Shown piece by piece: positions 6,746 to 15,308 of a stretch of 42,163 bases of DNA (position 1 is the stretch's first letter; the number at the start of each line of letters is the position of its first letter). The stretch is from UBA7378 sp049611805 (GTDB lineage Bacteria; Pseudomonadota; Alphaproteobacteria; RS24). Below the pieces are notes generated by a model. That model was not told the origin of the DNA. It did not search any database and worked only from the letters and a program-made list of their open reading frames with translations. Made by a program: the position numbers and the translations under genes. The stretch is from NCBI GenBank assembly GCA_049611805.1, contig JBMZAX010000017.1, positions 1 to 42,163 on the forward strand. The letters are read 5' to 3'.

Positions 6746-9112
6746 TTAATCCTCATACCATTGCTTTTCGCGACGCGCGGGCGCTTTTTTAGCGGGCTTT
6801 GACGCGGTCGCGGATTTTTTCGTTGCCCGCGATCTGGCTTTTTGGGCGCGGGGTTTTTCAGCCTTCCCAACCGGTGCCTTGAGCGCCGGCGGCGTGAAAC
6901 TGGTCGATATTGCGCGCAGTGCATTCGTCGCCCGCGCCATATCGCTTTTCAGCGCATCTCCGGTTTCCTGCATGCCACGGGCAAAACCTGTCCGCACTTG
7001 CGCCGTCCACTCACTCAGCCGCACGCGGCTTTCATCCAGCCCCTGACGTGTTCGGTTCCACCCTTGCATCAAATTCTCTGCCATCGCCGCCAGCGAGCGC
7101 GTGGCCGTTTCGCGCGAAGCATCCTCGGCCGTGCGCGGCGCCATCAGCTCTTCATCCTCGACAATCTCGTCAAAGCCTGTGTCCAGATGCTGTTCGCTCC
7201 GGCCGCCGACGCGCAAACGTTTGCTGTCATCGAGCTTGGCGCGCTCTTCCAGAATATTGCGCGCTTCATCCGTCTTGGCATAGACATAGCGGCTCACGAC
7301 AATGACCAGAATACGCAATGCATCAATGGAGACGATGAAAAATTCGAGCAGGGTCTCGACCAAAATACGCAGCAATTGAAGCCCAACGGAAATCATATAG
7401 GCGATGCTGTCGCCCAGCCGGATACTAATCTCGATAAGCGCGACGGCGACACTGCGCACGAGATTTGTAAACCGCAGCGCCATCAGGAAGAACAGACGGC
7501 TGGTGCGCGAGCGCGGCTCGAAGCGTTCATTGTCCAGCCCCGACAAAACAAATGAGATGAAGGCCAAAAATGTGCCCATGGTCGCCACAATTGCGGCTGT
7601 TGACCCGAACCACAAAGTGCTGACGAAGCGCACCTTGTCTTCGGGAATATCAGCCACATCGAAGCCGCGCGCGCGCGGCTGAATTGAAGTGCCCTGTTGT
7701 GAGGCGCCCTGTTGTGAGGCGCCCTGTTGCGAGGTGGTGTCCGGCTCGGCCGCGGGTGTCGGGAAGCACCAGCTCTCAAAGGCACCGCAAATAATGGCGG
7801 TTAGCTGATAGACCTGAACCTTCTCGATATTTTCGCGATATTGCTGGCGCAAATCGGTGCTACGCTGTTCCAGACCGTCAATCTCGGCCTGCAAAACGGG
7901 AATTTGCGTAACCCCAAGCCCGGCCTCTTTGAGCAGGGCTTTTTTCTGCGCCACAACTTCCGACACAAGCTGGTCAACCTGCCGGTCGATTTCGCTTACG
8001 CGCACGGTGTATTCGCGCTCGGCATTGGTCAATTGCCGGTTGAATTCGCGCAGGATGTTTTCGCGCGCGCCCATTTCGCGCGCCTGTTGATTGGCAAGCT
8101 TGCCGCGCAATTCGGTCTGCTCGGAAGCAAGACGCTCAATGCGCGCGTCAAAACCGGCGCGGGCTTCGTTAAGCGCGGTTTGCTGGCTCTGTTTCAATGT
8201 TGTGATTTCGGAATTGATCTGGTTCAGCCGCAGCCGGTAGGTCTGGTCAATATCCGTCAGCAATTGCGCGCGCCCGAAAAATATGTCGTCCACCCGCTCA
8301 AGGCGGCGGTCGCGATTGGCCTCAAGCGTCTCCAGCTCGGCCTCTTTTTCGCCAATCTGGCGGTCATAATCGGCGGTGATTTGCTCAAGCGCGGCGTCGC
8401 GCTCGCCAAGCAGTCTGGACTGGTTGGCGCCCAGCTCGGACACGGTCGAAGAAAAATAATTCTGCTCGCTCTGACCCGACATTTCGCTGACACTGCCGCG
8501 ATTGGCGTTAATTTCCTTCACGGCGAGGCTGTAATCCTCAAACGCGGCCTTGCGGCGCGTGGCGCGCTCGTCTTCCAGTTCCTTGATCGACAGGGCAAAC
8601 CGCGTATTGATGACTTCCGGCGTCTGGTTTTCGATGCGCGAAATTGCAAGCTGGTTGGTTTCAATGGCGTCCAGCGTTTCATATCGTTCATTGACCAAAC
8701 GCTGCACCTGCCGCGTGACATTGGTGTTTTGCTGGATGAGCGCGTTGAACATGGTTTCGAAAGTGATGAAGGTAAGCGCCGCCAGCGCCGCCATGAAAGC
8801 CAGCGCCAGACCGCCCCGCCGGTTGCGCGTGCTGAAATACAGCCCGGAGGCCAGATAGATTTTCGTCGGCTCCAAAATGGCGACCACCACGAAAGGCAGC
8901 GCACCGATGACGGCGCGGGTATAGGCACCGAAATCGCGATCAATTTCAGGAATATTGATAAAGACAGACAGGCCTTGCGAAAAGGCAATGAACAGGCCGA
9001 CAATGGCGGCGACTATTTCGACAATCCATGCGGTGATATAGACGACCCGCCCCAATTTGGCGGCGTCGGGCACGCCGGCGCTGACCGGTTCAACCTGAAC
9101 TTTCGACGACAT
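6746..9112 (-). CDS. Large coiled-coil inner-membrane protein of unknown function
   Basis: A 788-residue protein that I do not recognise. Three transmembrane helices lie near the N-terminus (about 23-45, 66-88, 100-122). They are followed by some 300 residues of heptad-rich, charged coiled coil (125-435), a short Cys-containing hydrophobic stretch (436-450) and a Ser/Gln/Gly linker with three five-residue repeats (about 461-476, QQGAS type). Then come a fourth transmembrane helix (497-524) and a long amphipathic region (540-610). The C-terminus has an acidic stretch (640-670), a helical part, and a Lys/Ala/Arg-rich tail (749-784) resembling histone H1-like or other polyanion-binding tails. 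An odd number of helices before the coiled coil places it opposite the N-terminus. The layout suggests a structural or tethering protein spanning envelope layers. It is probably transcribed alone. Confidence 0.75.
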   Translation of the reverse strand: MSSKVQVEPVSAGVPDAAKLGRVVYITAWIVEIVAAIVGLFIAFSQGLSVFINIPEIDRDFGAYTRAVIGALPFVVVAILEPTKIYLASGLYFSTRNRRGGLALAFMAALAALTFITFETMFNALIQQNTNVTRQVQRLVNERYETLDAIETNQLAISRIENQTPEVINTRFALSIKELEDERATRRKAAFEDYSLAVKEINANRGSVSEMSGQSEQNYFSSTVSELGANQSRLLGERDAALEQITADYDRQIGEKEAELETLEANRDRRLERVDDIFFGRAQLLTDIDQTYRLRLNQINSEITTLKQSQQTALNEARAGFDARIERLASEQTELRGKLANQQAREMGARENILREFNRQLTNAEREYTVRVSEIDRQVDQLVSEVVAQKKALLKEAGLGVTQIPVLQAEIDGLEQRSTDLRQQYRENIEKVQVYQLTAIICGAFESWCFPTPAAEPDTTSQQGASQQGASQQGTSIQPRARGFDVADIPEDKVRFVSTLWFGSTAAIVATMGTFLAFISFVLSGLDNERFEPRSRTSRLFFLMALRFTNLVRSVAVALIEISIRLGDSIAYMISVGLQLLRILVETLLEFFIVSIDALRILVIVVSRYVYAKTDEARNILEERAKLDDSKRLRVGGRSEQHLDTGFDEIVEDEELMAPRTAEDASRETATRSLAAMAENLMQGWNRTRQGLDESRVRLSEWTAQVRTGFARGMQETGDALKSDMARATNALRAISTSFTPPALKAPVGKAEKPRAQKARSRATKKSATASKPAKKAPARREKQWYED
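7691..7735 (-). repeat. Three in-frame 15 bp tandem repeats in the coiled-coil protein gene
   Basis: The unit GCCCTGTTGTGAGGC occurs at 7691-7705 and 7706-7720 exactly, and at 7721-7735 with two changes. It encodes the (A/T)SQQG-type linker repeats of the large membrane protein. The near identity indicates recent duplication. Confidence 0.9.
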
Positions 9113-9212
9113 CGCAACTCAACTCTCTTTTACCGGCGCCCGCTATGCACGGGCTTTTTCAATATTGACGCATAAAGACATTACCATGCAACTGTTAGAT
9201 TGGACAAATCCA

Positions 9213-9245
9213 AGGCTAATCCGAGGCTAATCTGGGGCTAATCCG
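9213..9245. repeat. Three 11 bp tandem repeats upstream of the coiled-coil protein gene
   Basis: AGGCTAATCCG, AGGCTAATCTG and GGGCTAATCCG follow each other without gaps. They lie between the end of the SDR-oxidoreductase gene and the start of the coiled-coil protein gene. Eleven bases is close to one helical turn, so the copies face the same side of the DNA and could be a regulator-binding array. Alternatively they are one more of this genome's short duplications. Confidence 0.6.
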
Positions 9246-9274
9246 GTGCAAACCCAAGATAAATACGCGATAGG

Positions 9275-10135
9275 CTAGTCGTTTTCCGCCCGCAACCGTT
9301 TGACCACTTCCAGCACATTATATTTTTCAGATTCCGGCGTGTAAGGCGCATGCGCGGCAAAACTGTCGGCAATGTCCTGCCAGCGTGTTTCGGCAATTTT
9401 CACCACATGAGGATGAATGGGAATGATGAAGTCTTCGCGTTCAATGCCCTTGGCGATCATTTCGCCGGCCTCTTCAGCCGGCATGCCCATTGCCATTACG
9501 CGGTCGGAGATTTCAAGCTGGGCCTCGTTGAGCCGCGGGCGCGGCGCAGTTTGGGCGGAAGAGCGCGTCAAATCGCTGGTAACAAGCCCCGGACACGCCA
9601 CACAAACCTTCATATGCGCCGGCAATTCATGGCGCAAAACATCGCACATGCCCAGCACGCCATGCTTGCTGGCGGCATAAATGCCCAGCCCCCGACTGAT
9701 ATAGCCCAGCGAATTTTCAGACCCGATATTGCAGATAAGGCTCGGCGTGGTCTGCCCGCGCATGCGCTTGCCGAAAACGGACGTGCCCCGCCACACGCCT
9801 TTCAGATTAACGTCAATAACCCAGTCAATCTCGTCTTCGGGCGTATCAAGCAGGCCGCGCCCGCCGCTGACACCGGCATTATTGACCATGACATCAACCC
9901 GGCCATAGTTCGAATACACATGCGCGGCAAGCGCCTCGAAACTTTCCGTGCTGCGCACATCAACCATGGCGGCGTGGGCTTTCGGCCCCAATTCTTCCGC
10001 CATGGCCTCGGCGCGCGCGATATTTATGTCGGCCAGCACCACCTGCCCGCCGCGCGCCAGCAATGCCCCGGCCAGCCCCAGCCCGATGCCGCTGGCGCCG
10101 CCGGTGATGACGCAGATTTTGTCGTTAATATCCAC
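9275..10135 (-). CDS. SDR family NAD(P)-dependent oxidoreductase
   Basis: A classical short-chain dehydrogenase/reductase of 286 residues. It has the Rossmann glycine motif TGGASGIG (about 11-18), an acidic residue after beta-2 (LADINIA, which favours NAD over NADP), NNAG (about 90), the catalytic serine in NIGSENS, and the Y-x3-K pair in IYAASKHG, followed by CPGLVTSD. The extra C-terminal 40 residues are typical of the family's longer members. The substrate is unknown. The frame begins with GTG, with only a weak GAGACGG upstream. It lies 29 bp downstream of the glutathione S-transferase gene on the same strand, so the two may form a small operon with a redox or detoxification role. Confidence 0.9.
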   Translation of the reverse strand: MDINDKICVITGGASGIGLGLAGALLARGGQVVLADINIARAEAMAEELGPKAHAAMVDVRSTESFEALAAHVYSNYGRVDVMVNNAGVSGGRGLLDTPEDEIDWVIDVNLKGVWRGTSVFGKRMRGQTTPSLICNIGSENSLGYISRGLGIYAASKHGVLGMCDVLRHELPAHMKVCVACPGLVTSDLTRSSAQTAPRPRLNEAQLEISDRVMAMGMPAEEAGEMIAKGIEREDFIIPIHPHVVKIAETRWQDIADSFAAHAPYTPESEKYNVLEVVKRLRAEND

Positions 10136-10164
10136 GCCGTCTCAATATCCCGGTCGACAGGCCG

Positions 10165-10776
10165 TCATTCTACGGCCAGTGCTTTTTGAAAGGCGGGGCG
10201 CGCCAGCAGGCGCTCAATATAGGCAGTCAAATGTTCCATTTCCGCCGGCACGCATCCCAGACGTTGGCTCATAACCGAGGCATGGCCCAGCATGGTGTCG
10301 GCGGCGGAAAAATCGCCGGCCAGATATTCGCGGCCCTCAAGGGCCTCATTCACCGGCCCCCAGGCGCGCGTCAGCAGGCGCTCGGCCTGGCCGCGCACGG
10401 TTTCGTCCCGGCGTTCGGGCGGCAGTAAAATCGTGTGTACGACAATCGTGTTGACGGGGGGCATCACCATGCCTTCGCAATAATGAAACCATTGCAGATA
10501 TGCGGGATATTCCGGGCTGTCGACAGCGGGTTTCAGCCCGCCATTTTTGTGCCGCTCCAGCAAATATTCGGCAATCGCGCCGCTTTCGAAAATCCGCACA
10601 TCGCCATCATCCAGCACCGGAATGCGGCCCAGCGGATGGCGCGCGCGGTGGTCATCGGATTTCAAATCCTGCGGATGAAAGGCCATTTTGTTCAGCTCGT
10701 ATTCCAGCCCCAATTCTTCCAAAAGCCAGAGTGTACGCACGGCCCGCGAATTGGGCGCAAAGTGAAGTGTAAGCAT
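10165..10776 (-). CDS. Glutathione S-transferase family protein
   Basis: A 203-residue cytosolic GST. The thioredoxin-fold N-terminus reads LTLHFAPNSRAVRTLWLLEELGLEYE, with a candidate catalytic Ser in the PNS turn. The GSH-binding signature GRIPVLDDGDVRIFESGAIAEYL contains the cis-proline and the Glu-Ser pair. A helical C-terminal domain carries the AGDFSAADTMLGHA segment that serves as the N-capping box in this fold. A purine-rich AAGGAAGAAG precedes the ATG. It is separated from the TonB operon upstream by a strong terminator, and followed 29 bp later by the SDR gene. Confidence 0.9.
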   Translation of the reverse strand: MLTLHFAPNSRAVRTLWLLEELGLEYELNKMAFHPQDLKSDDHRARHPLGRIPVLDDGDVRIFESGAIAEYLLERHKNGGLKPAVDSPEYPAYLQWFHYCEGMVMPPVNTIVVHTILLPPERRDETVRGQAERLLTRAWGPVNEALEGREYLAGDFSAADTMLGHASVMSQRLGCVPAEMEHLTAYIERLLARPAFQKALAVE

Positions 10777-10806
10777 GATCTTCTTCCTTTAATCCAACTA
10801 AAATTC

Positions 10807-10828
10807 AAATAAAAGACGCGCGCGCGTC
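10807..10828 (-). terminator. Intrinsic terminator of the TonB2-like operon
   Basis: On the minus strand the perfect palindrome GACGCGCGCGCGTC (10815-10828) can fold as a 5 bp GACGC/GCGTC stem with a GCGC loop and is followed by TTTTATTT. It lies about 75 bp past the stop of the TPR gene and before the GST gene, as expected for the end of the six-gene operon. Confidence 0.65.
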
Positions 10829-10902
10829 CTTCGCAACCGGTGTTAGGGTTCCATAATGGTTGTAGTTTTGCAAACCGTATTGCACCTGATTTCGACGCCC
10901 GC

Positions 10903-12207
10903 CTAGCCGCGTCTTTGCGCCGCGAGCTGGCGTTCGATCGAGCGTATCCAGCGAAATGCGTCTTTTGCGGTTTCATCATCGTCACCGGCTTTGCGGAAGG
11001 CGGCGATTGCGGCGTCCCATTTTTCGACGCGTGTGCGTGTAATGCCCAGCAAGAGCCAGGTATTGGCGGTATCGCGCAGCCCGCCCTTGTTCAGCGCATT
11101 GACGAAAGCCCGTTCGGCATCGCGCCATTTTTCATCCTGCAGATAGGATTGTCCGAGTTGTTCGTAAAACCGGCCCTTGTCGGATTTTTCAGCCGCCGCG
11201 GTCAGCGGCTTGATGGCCTTGTCCCATTCGCGGGCATGCATATAGGCCTGCGCGAGAAGCTCGTAATTCTTCTCCGTTTTCTCAATGCTTCCATCGTCAA
11301 GCCCGGTCTGCAATATGCGCGCCGCCTTGATCGGAATATCGTGATAAAGATAAAGCTGGGCCATGCCGGAAAGCTCTTTCGACGTTTTCAGCATATTTTG
11401 CCGGTGCATGATCTGCTGGGTCACGAAAGCAAGCTCTTCCTCATCCACCTCATAATAGACCGCCGTGAGCTGTTGCCAGAAGGCTTTCACGCCCGGCCAG
11501 CGCAACGCGGCATCTTCCAAAATCGGGCGCGCCTCGCCATAGCGTTCCTGTTGCAAAAGAACCGACAATAAAAGCCGCGTCCAGTTTTGCCGTGGCTCCT
11601 CCACTTTCGACAATGCCTTGCGCACCGCCTGTTCGGCACCGGCGAGATCTTCCATCACAAGATGAATTTGCGCTTTCAGCCCATAGGCATCCGCCGTCGG
11701 CTCCCCCTCAACGGTCGCAAACCAGCGGGTGAGATAGTCCAGCGCCCGCGCATTGCGCCCTTCGGCCAGATTAAGTTGCGCCAGATTGTAAATCAGATCG
11801 CTCACCACCCGCGGCGGCAAATCGCCGGAATTGGCGGCTTTTTCAAAAGCCTGAATGGTTTTGGTATAATTGCCCTGACCGGCATGGACGAAGCCTTCGG
11901 TCTGTAAGGCGACGGCTTTTTCATAGGCCGAGAATTTGGCCCCATCGCGAATTTGCTGCAATTGCGACAGCGCGCCGACATAATCTTCCTCGGCAAGGCG
12001 GTTTTGCGCATCCTCGATAATCGCATAGGCGCGTTTGCTGAGAACCTGCGAGCGGCGGCCCTTTGGTTTTTCCTTTTTCTGGCGGGTTTCTTGCGCTTGC
12101 ACGTCAAGCGCGCCGGTCGGGGCAAGTGCCAATTGGCCGACAGGCTGAAACAGAAAGGCCAGAGCCAAAACGCCAATCAGACGAAAATCTTTGAAAGGTT
12201 GAAACAT
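10903..12207 (-). CDS. Periplasmic TPR protein of the TonB2-like operon
   Basis: A 434-residue exported protein built from repeated TPR-like helix pairs. Examples are YVGALSQLQQIRDGAKFSAYEKAVALQTEGFV, WDKAIKPLTAAAEKSDKGRFYEQLGQSYLQDEKWRDAERAF and VEKWDAAIAAFRKAGDDDETAKDAFRWI. A signal peptide (ALAFLFQPVGQLALA, cleaved near VQA-QE) places it in the periplasm. The ATG at 12207 is preferred over the GTG at 12219 because GGAG (12213-12216) precedes it at the right distance. It is the last gene of the operon and starts immediately after tonB. The same TPR gene follows tonB2 in Vibrio clusters, where it is thought to assist the TonB2 complex. Its exact role is unclear. Confidence 0.8.
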   Translation of the reverse strand: MFQPFKDFRLIGVLALAFLFQPVGQLALAPTGALDVQAQETRQKKEKPKGRRSQVLSKRAYAIIEDAQNRLAEEDYVGALSQLQQIRDGAKFSAYEKAVALQTEGFVHAGQGNYTKTIQAFEKAANSGDLPPRVVSDLIYNLAQLNLAEGRNARALDYLTRWFATVEGEPTADAYGLKAQIHLVMEDLAGAEQAVRKALSKVEEPRQNWTRLLLSVLLQQERYGEARPILEDAALRWPGVKAFWQQLTAVYYEVDEEELAFVTQQIMHRQNMLKTSKELSGMAQLYLYHDIPIKAARILQTGLDDGSIEKTEKNYELLAQAYMHAREWDKAIKPLTAAAEKSDKGRFYEQLGQSYLQDEKWRDAERAFVNALNKGGLRDTANTWLLLGITRTRVEKWDAAIAAFRKAGDDDETAKDAFRWIRSIERQLAAQRRG

Positions 12208-12219
12208 GGCGCGCTCCAC

Positions 12220-12834
12220 TTATTTGGCAATCTCGAAGCTGATCAATTGGCGCACGCCCGGACGCATGCGCGGGCGACCATCTTCGATCATTGGCCGATA
12301 TTTCCAGCGCTTCACCGCCGAGGTCGCCGCAAGGTCAAATATGCCCGGCGGCTCGGCGTCGATGACCACCGGATTAACCGCAAGGCCAAGCTCGTCAATG
12401 GCAAATTCCAGTAACACCCAGCCCTCAATGCCGCGCGACAGGGCCCGGCTCGGATAGCGCGGCAAGACCCGCACAATCGCCAGCGTGTCGCCGTCAACCG
12501 GCGCATTCAAATTGAGACCGGCCAAATCAAAAGCCCCCAAATCGGCACTCATTGATGCCTTGTCGACATTGGGGCGGTTGGGTTGTGTCAGCTTGGGCGG
12601 CGGCGGCGGCTCTTCGGGTTCAACCTTGCTGGGGCGTTTAAGCGCGCGGTCCTTGGTCTGGCTTTCTTCGTCGCGCTCGACCCGCACAAAGTCGATGCCG
12701 ATGGAAGCCAGTTCCTCTTCAATCTCATATTCCTGACCCGTCACCAGCACTTTCATAATAAGAAACAGGCCGATCGTGACCCCTGCGGCCAGCAGCACAG
12801 TGCTCATTATTCTGGAATATACGGTCATTTCCAT
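12220..12834 (-). CDS. TonB family energy-transducing protein
   Basis: A 204-residue TonB. One N-terminal transmembrane helix (about 8-29, IMSTVLLAAGVTIGLFLIMKVL) is followed by a periplasmic linker with a short proline stretch (EPEEPPPPPK) and a C-terminal TonB domain (LPRYPSRALSRGIEGWVLLEFAIDELG to SAVKRWKYRP) including the conserved YP and GIEG motifs. It is shorter than E. coli TonB and lacks long Pro-Lys repeats, like TonB2-class proteins. It transmits proton-motive force from the ExbB/ExbD motor to outer-membrane receptors. No TonB-dependent receptor is encoded nearby. It lies 15 bp after exbD and directly abuts the TPR gene. Confidence 0.92.
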   Translation of the reverse strand: MEMTVYSRIMSTVLLAAGVTIGLFLIMKVLVTGQEYEIEEELASIGIDFVRVERDEESQTKDRALKRPSKVEPEEPPPPPKLTQPNRPNVDKASMSADLGAFDLAGLNLNAPVDGDTLAIVRVLPRYPSRALSRGIEGWVLLEFAIDELGLAVNPVVIDAEPPGIFDLAATSAVKRWKYRPMIEDGRPRMRPGVRQLISFEIAK

Positions 12835-12849
12835 CGCCGGTGCCCTGCC

Positions 12850-13251
12850 CTATTTTTCTTCCGCCGCAATCGAAATGGCGCCGACCCCGGCAAGGCGCAC
12901 CTGATCCATAATCTCGACCAGCACACCGGTTTCAGCTTCGCGGTCGGCTTGAATAACCGCGCCGCCTTGCGGGTTTTCGGCATGCAGTTTTTCGACATTG
13001 GCGCGCACCGAAGCCAGATCGACCTGACGCCGGTTGATCCAGACTTCATTATTGTCACGAATGGCAATGAGAATGGCGACGCGGTTTTGCTTGACCGCGG
13101 TTTCGGCATCGGGCCGGGTCACATCAATGCCGCTTTCCTTCACGAAAGTTGCCGTGACGATAAAGAAAATCAGCATGATGAACACGATATCCAGCATTGG
13201 CGTGATATCGATATCGGCGTCTTCCTCCTGTCTCACTCTTTTACGGCGCAT
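12850..13251 (-). CDS. exbD: ExbD/TolR biopolymer transport protein
   Basis: A 133-residue ExbD. A short cytoplasmic N-terminus (MRRKRVRQEEDADIDITPM) leads into one transmembrane helix (LDIVFIMLIFFIVTATF) with the essential aspartate near its start (PMLDIVF). A periplasmic domain follows (VWINRRQVDLASVRANVEKL to VVIQAD-like segments). It pairs with the ExbB pentamer to form the proton channel that drives TonB. The length and close packing between exbB and tonB fit the TonB2-type arrangement. GGGAGC precedes the ATG. Confidence 0.93.
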   Translation of the reverse strand: MRRKRVRQEEDADIDITPMLDIVFIMLIFFIVTATFVKESGIDVTRPDAETAVKQNRVAILIAIRDNNEVWINRRQVDLASVRANVEKLHAENPQGGAVIQADREAETGVLVEIMDQVRLAGVGAISIAAEEK

Positions 13252-13284
13252 TTTGGTGCTCCCTTATATATTCAGTCGGCCCTA

Positions 13285-13839
13285 TCAATCGGCCAAATCC
13301 AGATCATCCTGCAACCGGCGCACCGAGCGTTCGGCACGGCGTTCAAGACTTGTGGTGAAAAACAATCCCGACAAAGCCACCACCAGCCCCGCCATGGTCG
13401 GCAGGGTCGCTTTGGAAATGCCGGCGGCCATGGCGCGCGCATTGCCTGAGCCCGTCACCGCCATCACGTCAAACACCTCGACCATGCCCGTCACCGTGCC
13501 CAGCAATCCCAAAAACGGGGCGAGCGCCACCAGCACTTTAATATAGGACAAATTGGCATTGGCCTTCAGCCGCGCATCCGAAATCATCATTTCGCGAATC
13601 CGGTGCGCGGCCCAGCTTTTATGCTCTTTGCGGGCTTGCCAGGCATTTGTGTGGCGCGTGGTCAGCTCAACAAACTCTTTGCGGAAATAGGCATAGCGCT
13701 CGAAAATCAGCCCCCACAAAACAAAAGTGGTGATCATGATAAGCAACAGCACATCGCCGCCCAGTTCCAGAAAATCGCGTACGCCGCGTATCGCCTGCAA
13801 CGGGTTGACGAAAAGCCAGAAAATTTCCTGTACATCCAT
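13285..13839 (-). CDS. exbB: Small MotA/TolQ/ExbB proton channel protein (ExbB2-like)
   Basis: A 184-residue ExbB-family inner-membrane protein with three transmembrane helices: about 28-48 (VLLLIMITTFVLWGLIF), about 104-128 and 140-162. The signature LVALAPFLGLLGTVTGMVEVFDVMA, followed by GISKATLPTMAGLVVALSG, is the ExbB/TolQ channel-forming pair. It is a second ExbB in the operon, 9 bp after the larger one, corresponding by position to ExbB2 of the Vibrio TonB2 cluster. Confidence 0.92.
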   Translation of the reverse strand: MDVQEIFWLFVNPLQAIRGVRDFLELGGDVLLLIMITTFVLWGLIFERYAYFRKEFVELTTRHTNAWQARKEHKSWAAHRIREMMISDARLKANANLSYIKVLVALAPFLGLLGTVTGMVEVFDVMAVTGSGNARAMAAGISKATLPTMAGLVVALSGLFFTTSLERRAERSVRRLQDDLDLAD

Positions 13840-13848
13840 CGGCGCGGC

Positions 13849-15297
13849 CTATTTCTTCTCGCTGAACGCGGCAATCATGCCGGTGGCTTGTTCTTCCAGA
13901 ATTTGCACTATCTCGCGCGACCGCGTGGCGGCAGCAGCGTGCAGCAAAAGCAGGGGAATGGCCACGACAAGACCCAGAACCGTCGTGATGAGGGCTTGCG
14001 AAATACCGCCGGCCATGAGTTTGGGATCGCCCGTGCCGAACAGGGTAATGGCCTGAAAGGTCAAAATCATGCCCGTCACCGTGCCCAGAAGACCCAGCAA
14101 TGGTGCGACCCCGGCCAGCAATTTCAGCAGGGACAAATTGCGCTCAAGCGGCGGGATTTCCTTCAAAATCGCGTCATCCAGCTTCAACTCCAGCGCTTCG
14201 ACATCCTTGGCATCGCTGTTCTGGTAAACCGCCCAGACGCGCCCCAGCGGGGTGTCGCCGGCGGCTTGGCCTGAGGCCAGTTGCGCCTTGACCTTGCGGG
14301 CAATGCCGCTCAAACGCACGATACGTTCGACCGCAATGCCAATGCCGCCAAGCCCCAACAGTATAATGATGTAGCCCACAAGACCGCCCTGACCGATGCG
14401 TTCGGTCAATGTCGGCATTTGCAATAACAGGTTCAACAAGGCCCCGCGCGAGGGGTCAACCGGCGCGGCGACGAAATCGTCCCGCTCATCGGCGTCCAGC
14501 AAATCATCCGCCGCATCGCCGAAACGCGCCGGTGGTTGACGGCCAAGATCGGCAAAGCGGTGATTGCCGGCATAGCGCACAAACCCGTCATCGGTCAGCG
14601 CGGTAAACGGGCCGACGCGCAAAATTTCCGTCACCCGCACCGTGCCGTCCAGATTGACAACCTCGCCGCTAAACCGTTTCGTCTCGCCTTGCGCGGTCAT
14701 TTCCTGTTGCAGGGCAAACCACAGATTTTCCAATTGCGCGATTGCCGGCAGACCTTTCGATTTTGCCAGCTCGTCGAGCGGGGCGGCGCGGTCGCGCAAT
14801 TCGCCGGAAATCAGACTGTCTTCAATCTGGCCGCGCGTTTCACCGGCCACCTGGCGCACAATGCCGAACAATTCACCAAACACGCCGAGGCGTTCGTTCA
14901 GCAAGCCTTCCAGCTCGGCCAGTTTCACTTCATTTTCATTGAAGGTTTTTTCCAGCCTTTCGCTGCGGCGTTCTTCGCGCAGAATATCGGCCTGAACTTT
15001 TTTCAACAGCGCGTTTTGGCGGTCGCGGTTTTTGCGAAACTCGGCCTCGCGCGCGGCGAAATCCGCACTGTCTTTTACCCGGCCCGCGCGCACGCGGTCG
15101 AGGAGTTGTTGCAGGCTCTGGGCGTCATTTTCAGCCGAATTGCCGGTAGAGGTTTCCTGCGCATTGGCTTCTTGCGCTTTGGCCGGTACCGACATCAGCG
15201 TCGACATCAAGCCCACCGACAGCGCGGCGCAAAGTGTCAGGGAAACAAGTGTCAGGGAAACAGGCAAGTTTTTGAAGGGTAAGTTTTTAAAAGTCAT
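13849..15297 (-). CDS. Large ExbB-family protein with periplasmic coiled-coil domain (TtpC-like)
   Basis: A 482-residue protein with a signal peptide (ending VPAKA-QE), a periplasmic coiled-coil region (about 60-160, rich in Glu/Arg/Leu heptads) and a beta-rich segment (FSGEVVNLDGTVRVTEILRVGPFTALT). A C-terminal ExbB-type membrane domain follows (GYIIILLGLGGIGIAVERI, LLKLLAGVAPLLGLLGTVTGMILTFQAITLFG, GISQALITTVLGLVVAIPLLLLHA). This fusion of a periplasmic region to ExbB is the TtpC architecture, which in Vibrio is needed for TonB2-dependent transport. A ribosome-binding site GGAG precedes the ATG. Its first 20 codons contain two sets of 15 bp duplications, making a repetitive signal peptide start. 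Confidence 0.88.
   Translation of the reverse strand: MTFKNLPFKNLPVSLTLVSLTLCAALSVGLMSTLMSVPAKAQEANAQETSTGNSAENDAQSLQQLLDRVRAGRVKDSADFAAREAEFRKNRDRQNALLKKVQADILREERRSERLEKTFNENEVKLAELEGLLNERLGVFGELFGIVRQVAGETRGQIEDSLISGELRDRAAPLDELAKSKGLPAIAQLENLWFALQQEMTAQGETKRFSGEVVNLDGTVRVTEILRVGPFTALTDDGFVRYAGNHRFADLGRQPPARFGDAADDLLDADERDDFVAAPVDPSRGALLNLLLQMPTLTERIGQGGLVGYIIILLGLGGIGIAVERIVRLSGIARKVKAQLASGQAAGDTPLGRVWAVYQNSDAKDVEALELKLDDAILKEIPPLERNLSLLKLLAGVAPLLGLLGTVTGMILTFQAITLFGTGDPKLMAGGISQALITTVLGLVVAIPLLLLHAAAATRSREIVQILEEQATGMIAAFSEKK
15232..15295 (-). repeat. Two adjacent 15 bp duplications in the ttpC-like signal-peptide codons
   Basis: AAGTGTCAGGGAAAC is repeated exactly at 15232-15246 and 15247-15261. 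AAGTTTTTGAAGGGT (15266-15280) is repeated imperfectly at 15281-15295. Both are in frame and encode the repetitive N-terminus (FKNLPFKNLP and VSLTLVSLTL). Confidence 0.9.
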
Positions 15298-15308
15298 GGG
15301 AAAGCTCC

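Noticed and set aside
7691..7735. Tandem repeats as a small CRISPR array
   Set aside because: The units are contiguous without spacers, in frame, and encode a protein linker; no cas genes are present.
7841..9175. 444-codon plus-strand frame opposite the coiled-coil protein gene
   Set aside because: Long antisense frame produced by coiled-coil codon use; no recognisable domain or plausible start.
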